Positions 28,677 to 36,229 of a DNA stretch of 64,000 nucleotides are shown here, piece by piece. The DNA is from Brevibacterium sp. HMSC07C04. Lineage in GTDB: Bacteria; Actinomycetota; Actinomycetes; Actinomycetales; Brevibacteriaceae. The position numbers and the translations under genes are program-made. The notes beneath the pieces were generated by a model. It ran no database searches and was not told where the DNA came from. It saw only the letters and a list, made by a program, of their open reading frames with translations. Where the stretch lies: NCBI RefSeq assembly GCF_001815905.1, contig NZ_KV823235.1, positions 110,835 through 174,834 on the forward strand, in the 5' to 3' direction. Each line of letters begins with the position of its first letter. The first letter of the stretch is position 1.

Positions 28677-29779
28677 TACACGATCTCCAGTCCGATCACG
28701 GTCTGCACCATCATTGCGATGATTAGCAGCAGCCAGCCGATGCTCAGGACAGCCACAAGGGCGTACCAGACCCTGACCTTGCGAGGCTCTTTCTTCAGGC
28801 GATGATGGGCGCGGCTATTGACAAAACGCCCGAACACATAAGTGAACGCCTTCGAATGGACATTAAGCCGCCCTGTCGCAGCTTCCAGCGCATGAGCACC
28901 GTCAGTAGGCAGAATCGGGTTCAGGTTCACAATGACAGCAAGGATCAGAAGTATGGCTAGGCTGCTGAGAAACTGCTGCTCAGGTCCAGCAGCGAATCTT
29001 GCGGCGAACGCCGCACAACCGGCTAAGAATAGATCGCTCAAGGGCCCGGCCAACGATACAAGCACCCGTTTTCGTCGTTCGACAATGCGATAGGTGTCGG
29101 AGCGATCGACATAGGCGATCGGCAGAAAACCGAAGAGCATACCCACACCAGCTTCACGCGGTGGAGTTCCGTAGCGCACCATCAGAACCGCGTGAGCACT
29201 TTCATGTACGGCCGTCGTAAAGATCAGGGCAATTGCAGCGGCGATAAAGGTATCGCGTCTGAGCCCCTCCGCCCACACCGATGGCAACCATGTTGCGAGG
29301 CTGATCACGGCAGCAACGAGGAGGATAGCCCCAGTCACCGCGACGACCGCACTTGGAACTCCTACGAATACGCGGTTGATGGGGCCGAGTACCCGGGCAG
29401 GGTTCTTCACTAAGGGGTAACGTCGGATGAGCTGAAAGCCCTCTACGTCCTGCCCATCTTTGCCCGGTGCTTCCGAATCGATGAGACACCCGCGTGCGTC
29501 TAAGTCTTCAAACAGAGGACCTACTTTGGTCCACACGACATCAGCTGTCGTCGAATTCTGCTTTGCCAGAATCTCGGTCAGATCCTCGATCGTTGTGTCC
29601 TTGGGAAGCTCTGACGCAAGGGTAATGATCTTCGCAGCTGTGGTGCCGAGCCGGGTGTACTTTCTGTTGCGCGAGTCAAAAAGAAGGGAAGCTCCGTCCA
29701 TTCCTGTAAACATCTCCACGTCGCCGTGCAGCTTCGCTCGAGATGCTGTTAGTTCGGCGACGCCTCGCGTGTTGTTCAT
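28676..29779 (-). CDS. PqqD-like domain plus M50-type membrane metalloprotease
   Basis: The 367-residue protein combines an N-terminal PqqD-like, leader-binding domain (residues about 20-100: FDSRNRKYTRLGTTAAKIITLA and KVGPLFEDLDARGCLI) with a membrane M50-type protease domain. The zinc motif HESAH lies near residue 190, a second conserved block NLNPILPTDGAHAL near 285, and about six hydrophobic segments are visible. It is the first gene after the precursors. It could bind the precursor leader and cut it at the membrane, or act in immunity; both are inferences. Confidence 0.83.
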   Translation of the reverse strand: MNNTRGVAELTASRAKLHGDVEMFTGMDGASLLFDSRNRKYTRLGTTAAKIITLASELPKDTTIEDLTEILAKQNSTTADVVWTKVGPLFEDLDARGCLIDSEAPGKDGQDVEGFQLIRRYPLVKNPARVLGPINRVFVGVPSAVVAVTGAILLVAAVISLATWLPSVWAEGLRRDTFIAAAIALIFTTAVHESAHAVLMVRYGTPPREAGVGMLFGFLPIAYVDRSDTYRIVERRKRVLVSLAGPLSDLFLAGCAAFAARFAAGPEQQFLSSLAILLILAVIVNLNPILPTDGAHALEAATGRLNVHSKAFTYVFGRFVNSRAHHRLKKEPRKVRVWYALVAVLSIGWLLLIIAMMVQTVIGLEIV

Positions 29780-29829
29780 TGCCTTGTCACCCTTCCTGGA
29801 GGATGCCGCGACTGCCTTGCTGTAGTCGG

Positions 29830-29871
29830 CTTACGGAGCGGCGTGTGATATCGACGCGCCGCTCCGCAAGC
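29830..29871 (-). promoter_or_regulatory. Intergenic stem-loop between precursors and modification genes
   Basis: Read leftward, CTTGCGGAGCGGCG pairs with CGCCGCTCCGTAAG (14 pairs, one a G-T wobble) around a 13-base loop. No T run follows on this strand, so it is better explained as an attenuator or mRNA-stabilising hairpin that keeps precursor levels above enzyme levels. On the opposite strand it is followed by a T run (29877-29882). Confidence 0.7.
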
Positions 29872-29916
29872 CACAGTTTTTTATCTGCCTGTCGAAGGAG
29901 AACCGCGAGCGCGGAC

Positions 29917-30099
29917 TCAGCCGGAGATACAACCAGCGGTTGATAGAGATCCCTTGCTAGACGACGAAGCGCTACCCAAGGAACCAACACTGCCGATGGT
30001 GCCCGAGGGGGCAGCCTGATCGTTCAGCGCTTCGACCTGAATATCAGCCGGTGAGCTGTCGGACTCTGAAGCAAAAAGATCGATGTTTTCTGTCTGCAT
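29917..30099 (-). CDS. RiPP precursor peptide 3
   Basis: The 60-residue peptide has an acidic leader containing NIDLFASESD and IQVEALND, then a Gly/Ser/Thr-rich core, SVGSLGSASSSSKGSLSTAG followed by CISG. The end LSTAGC closely recalls the goadsporin core end LSSAGC. GAAAGG lies about ten bases before the ATG. It is the third and last precursor gene, 64% Ser/Gly/Thr/Ala in its last 30 residues by eye, with a single Cys. Confidence 0.82.
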   Translation of the reverse strand: MQTENIDLFASESDSSPADIQVEALNDQAAPSGTIGSVGSLGSASSSSKGSLSTAGCISG

Positions 30100-30127
30100 T
30101 GTTATAAACCTTTCTAATAAATCACAT

Positions 30128-30150
30128 GTCGCGATTTTCTACATCGCGGG
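30128..30150 (-). promoter_or_regulatory. Small stem-loop between precursor 2 and precursor 3
   Basis: Six pairs (CGCGAT with ATCGCG) close a short loop between the two precursor genes; flanking TCAC and GTGA can extend it after an internal bulge. It may be a processing or stability element within the polycistronic precursor mRNA. Confidence 0.4.
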
Positions 30151-30175
30151 TGATTTTCTTGAAATTCAAATCCAG

Positions 30176-30352
30176 CTATCCGCCCATACTTCCTGCGGTG
30201 GCAGCACTGCCCTTCGTTGAGGATGAAGCGCAACCGAAAGTAGAAGCGGTGCCATAAGTGTTGAACGCCGCCGTCGCATCCGGGAGCGCCTCAACAGTCA
30301 TTACGTCGTCTTCACGTGCAAAAAGGTCGATGGTCACATCTGTTTTCATCAT
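30176..30352 (-). CDS. RiPP precursor peptide 2 (58 aa, easily missed)
   Basis: The 58-residue peptide starts at ATG 30352 (or the adjacent ATG 30349) with TAGGA six bases upstream. Its leader has TIDLFAREDD and TVEALPD, matching precursor 3. The core reads NTYGTASTFGCASSSTKGSA and ends ATAGSMGG. It shares the pattern (G/S)CASSS(T/S)KGS with precursor 3, so the two are paralogues. It ends in TAG and is followed by GATAGCTGG-type sequence also found after precursor 1. Confidence 0.82.
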   Translation of the reverse strand: MMKTDVTIDLFAREDDVMTVEALPDATAAFNTYGTASTFGCASSSTKGSAATAGSMGG

Positions 30353-30443
30353 TGAAATTCCTAACGATTATTAGGCAAGACGTCACACAACGGCAATGTT
30401 GACAGACATCTCGTGGTTACCAGCTCGATAGATAAGCCAGCTA

Positions 30444-30626
30444 TCAAAAGGTTCCGAAGCAACCGACCGTGCCGGCGCTACCACCGAAAGACGCTGCAGT
30501 GCCGAAACATGCGGCCGTATTCGACGGGGATGCCACATCTTGCAGCGGCTCAAAGTTGAAATCCTGATCGATTGCAGCGAGGTCGATAGTGGTTAGGTCA
30601 TTGTTTATCTTCATTTCAGTATTCAT
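30444..30626 (-). CDS. RiPP precursor peptide 1
   Basis: The 60-residue peptide starts at ATG 30626 with AGGAGG eleven bases upstream; a GTG at 30638 falls inside that ribosome site and is rejected. The leader contains TIDLAAIDQD and FEPLQD, aligning with the other two precursors. The core is NTAACFGTAASFGGSAGTVG followed by CFGTF, with two Cys in ACFGT and GCFGT contexts that suit azole formation and several Ser/Thr for dehydration. It is the promoter-proximal precursor. Confidence 0.85.
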   Translation of the reverse strand: MNTEMKINNDLTTIDLAAIDQDFNFEPLQDVASPSNTAACFGTAASFGGSAGTVGCFGTF

Positions 30627-30765
30627 GACAAAATGCACCTCCTCGTGGATCCTGGGCGCGGAGCATAAAGCAAATAAGCTGTATAAAATACCCAGCTACG
30701 GACATCTGATCATTAGCGGATTTTCTGATTTCTTTTATCACTCCCTGTCTCTTCAGGTATCTTCA

Positions 30766-30794
30766 ACGCTATGAGAGACACATCACACAGTCAA
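30766..30794 (-). promoter_or_regulatory. Promoter candidate for the RiPP operon
   Basis: Leftward, TTGACT (30794-30789) and TAGCGT (30771-30766) are separated by 17 bases, giving a transcript with a leader of roughly 130 bases before precursor 1. The gap 30627-31000 is AT-rich and contains no gene; this promoter is the only signal recognised in it. Confidence 0.5.
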
Positions 30795-31000
30795 CCCCTT
30801 GCGTCAAATTCGCCAAAATTTTCCGTGCAGCAAACCTCGAGGCTCACATTGTGATAAGCACCATTGGCCTGCACCAGCGGCATTAATCGACGACAGAGCT
30901 GGTATGGAGCCAGTGCGGAGCCTCTGTGGTGGTGAAGAACTAAGGAAATGTCGGGCCAGCACACAGCGGAGTGTTCAATTCCTGCCCCCTGGCGGTTGCC

Positions 31001-31795
31001 TCAGAACAGAGGATCAACACTTGTGAGCACCCCGGGCGCGAAGAAACCAGCTATATCGATGGCGGTATGCGCACCCACGAATGGCATGACTCTCCGGCGG
31101 CGCATATACAGCCAGCCGAAAATCAGTCCCATGAGCACATTGCCAACAAAAGGGCCGAATCCCTGATACAGGTGATAGCTTCCACGGAAAACCGCGAGCC
31201 CCACAATGATGGCCCACGGCGACCACCGCAGCTTCTCCAGCCGATCCCAGAAGAACCCGAACAGCAGCACTTCTTCCAGCACGCCGTTCTTCACCGCCTG
31301 CAGCAGCAGAACAGGCACGGTCCACCACGCCGCGTTTAGGTTGTTTGTCGAAATCTGCGCCGTGACACCCAGCGCCCGCCCAGCGGCATAAACAGCGAGC
31401 GTCCCCGCGCCTATCAGCACAAACAGCGCTACGGCACGCCACGCATCGCCCCAGGCATCGCGCCGACTGCCGCCAACAGCGTCAGGACCGGCACTGACCG
31501 AACCTCGCCCGCGTCCCAGCCCCAAGCGCTCCAGCACCGAGCCCTGCCCGTCAAGCCACAGCAGGTACAGCGCAAGCGCCACCGGCACGAGCGTGAACCC
31601 AATGCCCAGAAGCTGGTACACGAGGTCGAACACCGGCCGCGTCGACTGGCTGTTATTGAGCGAAGCAGTGCTGTCTTGAAGCGGACCGCGCGTGAGCATG
31701 TCCGCCAGCCGCACAGCGGCATACACCGCCGACTGCCCCAGCGAAACTCCCGCCACCAGCAGCACCTCAGCGCGCCAGCGAGTGGGGCTTGTCAT
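31001..31795 (-). CDS. CPBP family intramembrane metalloprotease
   Basis: The 264-residue membrane protein has about seven hydrophobic segments and the CPBP/Abi motifs: EE in NGVLEEVLLFGFFWDRL near residue 165, RGSYHLYQG, and the final H in FVGAHTAIDIAGFF. The family includes CAAX prenyl-type proteases and bacteriocin self-immunity proteins. It begins 28 bp after the RND pump gene in the same direction, so it probably belongs to that operon. It also borders the RiPP island and a fragment of a close relative lies at the other border. Confidence 0.86.
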   Translation of the reverse strand: MTSPTRWRAEVLLVAGVSLGQSAVYAAVRLADMLTRGPLQDSTASLNNSQSTRPVFDLVYQLLGIGFTLVPVALALYLLWLDGQGSVLERLGLGRGRGSVSAGPDAVGGSRRDAWGDAWRAVALFVLIGAGTLAVYAAGRALGVTAQISTNNLNAAWWTVPVLLLQAVKNGVLEEVLLFGFFWDRLEKLRWSPWAIIVGLAVFRGSYHLYQGFGPFVGNVLMGLIFGWLYMRRRRVMPFVGAHTAIDIAGFFAPGVLTSVDPLF

Positions 31796-31823
31796 CCTCT
31801 CCGGGTACCAGGCGCCGCTGAGC

Positions 31824-34800
31824 TCACTGCTGATCGTCGCCTCCGCGTTCGGGCTTGACTGACGGCATGGGCTCCGTCGTCAGTTTGCCGCCCGAGGGCT
31901 CCCCTGCTGCAGCCGACGGGTCTTCGTCGCTGGCGTCCGCCTCGTCCTCAGCCTGGCTGTCAGCTTCATCCTCAGTCTGCTCACCAGCGCCGGCGTCAGC
32001 TTCAGCGTCACCCTCGGGCTGGTCCTCTGCATCGGCCCCGTCGCGCGCTTCAGCTTCTTTCTCAGCTTTGTCGATGACGGCGCCGCGAGCATCTTCCTTG
32101 ACCGCCCGCTTTTCTGCGCGGCGCTCCTTGTGCCCTTCGAGCAGTTCATACAGAACCGGCACCAGGATGAGCGTCAGCAGCGTCGACGACACCAGGCCGC
32201 CGATGACTGCCAGAGCCAGCGGCTGCGATACGAACACACCACCGCCGGTGAGCCCCATGGCCATGGGCACGAGCGCGAAGATCGTTGCCAAAGCGGTCAT
32301 GATGATAGGCCGGTAGCGCAGGCGGGCTCCATGGAACACCGCTGTTTTGAGGTCTGCGCCGTGTTCGCGGAAGCGGTTGATCAAGTCGATCAGAACGATC
32401 GCGTTGGTCACCACAATGCCGATCAGCATGAGCATGCCGATCATGGCTGTCAGCCCCATGGGTGTGTCAGTGATGAGCAGCGCCAGAATCGAACCGGTCG
32501 CGGCAAACGGGATGGACACCAGCAGGATAAACGGCTGCAGCAGCGACCGGAACGTGGCCACCAGGATGATGAACACAATGAGGATCGCCGCGAGCATCGC
32601 CAGGCCCAGCTGTTTGAACGCATCGGCCTGTTCGGCCGACACACCGCCGGTGTCCTGGGCGACACCGGGTTCCAGCTGCGTGGAGTCGACGGTCTTCTGC
32701 ACAGCGGCAGCAATCGCTCCGAGGTCATCGCCGTCAGGGGTGGCCGACACCGTCACCGAGCGCAGTCCGTCAGAGTGGCTGATGACCGGAGCAGTCTTCA
32801 CCTGCGTGATATTTGCAACCTCGCTGAGCTTGATCTTCTTCTCTTTCGGCTGCTGGGACTCCGGCATCTGCCCGTCAGGCATCTGCGGCATTCCGGGCAT
32901 CTGACCGTCAGGCATCTGACCGTCGGGCATTTGGCCGGGCCCACCGGGCATCTGTCCGTCAGGCATCTGGCCGGGCCCACCGGGCATCTCGCCAGGTCCG
33001 CCGGGCATTTGACCACCGTCACCGGGGCCCTGCGGCTGCTGGCCACCGTCACCGGGGGCCTGCGGCTGGCCACCGTCACCGGGGGCCTGCGGCTGCTGAC
33101 CTCCGCCTTGTCCGGGTGCGCCGGGTACCTGCGGCTGCTGACCGCGCGGTGCCTGGGGCTGCTGTCCACCGTCACCTGGGGCCTTCGGCTTCTGGCCGCC
33201 TTCCTGTCCAGGTCCACGAGGTGCCTGCGGTTTCTCGTCTTTTCCGCCGCGGTCCGAAGACTTAGGCTTTTTGGTTGGCTTGTCGGTCCGCGTTGAATCC
33301 GATCCAAGCCCCGGGCTCTCCGGAGGCTTCGGGGTCGGCAGCGCAACGTTTCCGCCACCCTTCGGACCACCGGACTCTCCGGGCCCTCCTGTTCCGCCGG
33401 CTCCTCCGGCACCACCAGCTCCGCCGGTGACGGGAGAGCCATCGGGCATGACCGTGACGGTCAGTTCCATGTCTTCGAGGTCGCTGATGCTCTCTGCGTC
33501 ACCGTCGAACACATAGACGCTGTTGGTCACGTCGTCGAGAACCACCTGGCCGATCATCTGGCCGTTGATGGCGCGCGTGACGATTTGGCCCAGCTGCACT
33601 TCTGACAAGCCGTACTCGGCGGCCTTTTTGCGTTTGACGTCAATGTGGATGACGTTGCCGACGTCGCGCAGGCTGTTGTCGACCTTCTTGACCCCGTCGG
33701 TCTTCTCAAGCTGTTTGGTGAGCTTTTCTGCGGATTTCTTCAGTGCTGCAGTGTCATTTGAGGTCAGTTTGATGTCAATGGTTGACCCACCAGGAGCGGC
33801 GCTGTCGACGACTTCAAAGTTTCCGGATTCGTCCGGGTCCATGTCTTTGAACTTCTCTGTCAGGCGCTCCGAGACTTCGTCGGCACTCGCCCCTTCGGAC
33901 AGGTTGATGAAGTACATGCCGCTGAGCTGACCGGAACCGGAGACCTCCCCGAAGTCGAATTGGCTTGAACCGACAGAGAAGCTCAGATCATCGACTCCCT
34001 CTGTGGCGAGGATGTCCTTCTCAACCGGTTCGGCGATCTCCCCGGCTTCTTCCAGCCCCACACCGGCGGGGAACTGCTGCCGAGCCTCCAGCGTGTCGGC
34101 GCCCATGTCACCGAGGAAGTCAGTTTTGAGCATTGGCACCATGCCCAGCGTGAGCACCAGCACGAGAACGCTTGCGACCAGCGTGATCACGGGGTGGCGC
34201 ACCGTCCAGCCGATAACCGGGGTGTACGTTTTCTGCAGCCGGGTGACCGGTGATCGCAGGCTTTCGAGCTCGTCGATTTCCTGGTCGGTACCACTGTGTC
34301 CAGCTTCGGACGCGGGCCCCGCCTCAGAAGCCTGACCCTCATCGACAGCCGAACTCACCTCGGCACCCTTTTCTGCCCCGGCTGCCGAGCTCTCCGCGGA
34401 AGCGGGCTCCACCTCGCCAGCCGAATCTTCTTCAGCAACCGGCTGAGCGTCGGCAGTGCCCGACTCGTCAGCACCGGATACTGCCGCCGGGTTCTCTTTC
34501 GCCGCTTGACGGCGCTTCTTGCGCCTTGCCCGCAGACCGCGCAGCCCTGCTTTGCGGCGGGCGGCGATTTCCTTCTTCTGTTCGCGGCTGAGTCGAACTC
34601 TCGATTCGCGCGAGCGCAGGAACCAGAACGCCAGAACCGGCACAATCGTCAGCGCCACCAACAGCGATGCCAGCAGGGCAATCGAGGTGGTCAGCGCGAA
34701 CGGGCGGAACAGCTCACCCGTCTGGCCGGTGACGAACACCAGCGGCAGGAACACCGCGACGGTTGTCAGTGTCGACGCGGTGATTGCGCCGGCAACTTCG

Positions 34801-36077
34801 CTCACGGCTGCGAGAATATTGCTGAACTTCGTCCCGCCCATCGAGTGACGCCTTCGAATGGCCTCGATCACGACAATCGAGTCGTCGACCACGCGGCCAA
34901 TCGAAATGGTCAGGGCCGACAGCGTGAGCATGTTGAGGGAATAGCCTGTCAGCCACAGACCGAGCATTGTGATCAACAGCGACAGTGGAATGGAGATCGC
35001 GGTGATGATCGTCGCCCGCACGCTCAACAGGAACACCAGGATGACCAGCACCGCGAATACCAGGCCGAGGACACCCTCGTGGACGAGGTCGTCAATGGAC
35101 TGCTGAATGAACGGAGCCTGGTCGAACACGGTGGTGAATTCGGGGTTGCCCCGCAGCTTCTCCTGCGTTTTCGGCAGTGCGTCGTGAACCGCGTTCGCAA
35201 CATCGACCGTGTTGGCATCGGGGGTCTTCGTCACCGCCAGGGTGAGCGACTCTTTGCCATTGGTGCGCGAAATGCTCTCAACCGGAGCGGGCACCTGTTC
35301 GATTTCAGCGACCTCGGACAGTTTGACCGGGCCGTCTTTGCCCGTGACGCGCAGATCGCGGATCTGGTCGAGTTTCGTGATGCGCACACCGACTTCGACA
35401 GGTGCTTCGCCGTTGTCGCCTTCTATTTCACCGGCTGAGGCGGCCACTCCGTTGGACTGAAGGACTCCGACGATCTCGTCGACGGTGACACCTTTGTCTT
35501 CGACTTTCTTCTTGTCGACGGTGATGTTGACCTGTTTGACGTCGGCGCCGGATACCGCGGCTGCTCTGACACCGGGCAGCTTCTTCAGTTCTGGAACCAC
35601 AACCGAATTGAGGTCATCGGCCAGCTTTTCTTTGCTGCCGTCGGACGAGGCTGAAATGACCACCACGGGGAACTCGTCTACTGAACCGCTGAAGACCACG
35701 GGGTCGACCCCGTCGGGCAGCTGGTCTTTGACTTTGGCAATCGCGCCTTCGAGTTCGCGAACGATGTCGTCTGAGGACGTTCCGTAGGAAACTTCGGCTG
35801 TCACATCGGATTTGCCGGAGGCCGAGGTGGAGCTGACTGACTCGACTGATTCGGAGGCGCTTACCGCCTCTTCGATGACTTCGGTGACTTCGCTCTCCAC
35901 GGCTTCGGGTGAAGCGCCGGGGTATTGAGCGGATATGACCGCCTGCGGCAGCTCGAAGGAAGGGAAGAGCTCCCTTTTGAGTTGGGCTGTGGCAATGAAG
36001 CCGAACATCACCGCCACTACGGTGATCAGTCCGATGAGGGCACGGTGCTTCAGGCTCAGGCGGGTCAGAGTTTTCAC
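31824..36077 (-). CDS. Efflux RND permease with long low-complexity insertions
   Basis: The 1417-residue protein is an AcrB/HAE-type RND transporter. The first helix (RALIGLITVVAVMFGFIA) and porter strand (FELPQAVISAQYPGASPEAVESEV) are standard, and the central helices carry ITISIGRVVDDSIVVIEAIRR with the proton-relay acidic pair. It is longer than the usual 1020-1060 residues because of three additions: a basic then acidic loop between TM6 and TM7 (about 486-606), a Gly/Pro/Gln insertion in the second porter domain (about 885-1077), and an acidic tail from about 1314. No adaptor or outer-membrane partner is nearby, as expected in an actinomycete. Confidence 0.9.
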   Translation of the reverse strand: MKTLTRLSLKHRALIGLITVVAVMFGFIATAQLKRELFPSFELPQAVISAQYPGASPEAVESEVTEVIEEAVSASESVESVSSTSASGKSDVTAEVSYGTSSDDIVRELEGAIAKVKDQLPDGVDPVVFSGSVDEFPVVVISASSDGSKEKLADDLNSVVVPELKKLPGVRAAAVSGADVKQVNITVDKKKVEDKGVTVDEIVGVLQSNGVAASAGEIEGDNGEAPVEVGVRITKLDQIRDLRVTGKDGPVKLSEVAEIEQVPAPVESISRTNGKESLTLAVTKTPDANTVDVANAVHDALPKTQEKLRGNPEFTTVFDQAPFIQQSIDDLVHEGVLGLVFAVLVILVFLLSVRATIITAISIPLSLLITMLGLWLTGYSLNMLTLSALTISIGRVVDDSIVVIEAIRRRHSMGGTKFSNILAAVSEVAGAITASTLTTVAVFLPLVFVTGQTGELFRPFALTTSIALLASLLVALTIVPVLAFWFLRSRESRVRLSREQKKEIAARRKAGLRGLRARRKKRRQAAKENPAAVSGADESGTADAQPVAEEDSAGEVEPASAESSAAGAEKGAEVSSAVDEGQASEAGPASEAGHSGTDQEIDELESLRSPVTRLQKTYTPVIGWTVRHPVITLVASVLVLVLTLGMVPMLKTDFLGDMGADTLEARQQFPAGVGLEEAGEIAEPVEKDILATEGVDDLSFSVGSSQFDFGEVSGSGQLSGMYFINLSEGASADEVSERLTEKFKDMDPDESGNFEVVDSAAPGGSTIDIKLTSNDTAALKKSAEKLTKQLEKTDGVKKVDNSLRDVGNVIHIDVKRKKAAEYGLSEVQLGQIVTRAINGQMIGQVVLDDVTNSVYVFDGDAESISDLEDMELTVTVMPDGSPVTGGAGGAGGAGGTGGPGESGGPKGGGNVALPTPKPPESPGLGSDSTRTDKPTKKPKSSDRGGKDEKPQAPRGPGQEGGQKPKAPGDGGQQPQAPRGQQPQVPGAPGQGGGQQPQAPGDGGQPQAPGDGGQQPQGPGDGGQMPGGPGEMPGGPGQMPDGQMPGGPGQMPDGQMPDGQMPGMPQMPDGQMPESQQPKEKKIKLSEVANITQVKTAPVISHSDGLRSVTVSATPDGDDLGAIAAAVQKTVDSTQLEPGVAQDTGGVSAEQADAFKQLGLAMLAAILIVFIILVATFRSLLQPFILLVSIPFAATGSILALLITDTPMGLTAMIGMLMLIGIVVTNAIVLIDLINRFREHGADLKTAVFHGARLRYRPIIMTALATIFALVPMAMGLTGGGVFVSQPLALAVIGGLVSSTLLTLILVPVLYELLEGHKERRAEKRAVKEDARGAVIDKAEKEAEARDGADAEDQPEGDAEADAGAGEQTEDEADSQAEDEADASDEDPSAAAGEPSGGKLTTEPMPSVKPERGGDDQQ
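32850..33435 (-). repeat. Tandem Gly/Pro/Gln coding repeats in the RND gene
   Basis: The segment encodes short degenerate repeats: first GGAGGAGG, then units like QAPGDGGQQP, then units like GGPGQMPDGQMP. Several DNA units recur exactly, for example the 9-12 bp blocks around CATCTGGCCGGGCCCACC and ACCGTCACCGGGGGCCTG. The protein part lies in an extracytoplasmic porter domain. The repeats would be prone to length change. Confidence 0.85.
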
Positions 36078-36208
36078 CCGGCAAGACTAGCGTATTCACC
36101 TCAACCCAACAATACGGTCGTATTAACACCGGGCGCAGGCGAATCTCCGGGAGTCACCCACCGCTTCCCGTCCAAGCAGAGTCAGCGAATGAATTTGGCC
36201 GCCGAGGA

Positions 36209-36223
36209 AAGTTAAGCTAACTT
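36209..36223. promoter_or_regulatory. Palindromic metal-regulator operator before mntH
   Basis: AAGTTA and TAACTT form an inverted repeat around AGC, six bases before the mntH ATG and just after GAGGAAAG. On the reverse strand it reads TTAAGTTAGCTTAACTT, like DtxR/MntR family boxes. A manganese-loaded MntR bound here would block transcription or translation start of mntH. Confidence 0.6.
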
Positions 36224-36229
36224 AATTTC

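Noticed and set aside
29787..29990. A 67-codon leftward frame between precursor 3 and the M50 gene
   Set aside because: It overlaps precursor 3 in another frame, lacks a ribosome site and contains the intergenic hairpin.
19261..30626. Thiopeptide cluster
   Set aside because: Only one stand-alone elimination-type protein is present and no second one for ring formation; precursors also lack the Cys-rich SCTTC-type core.
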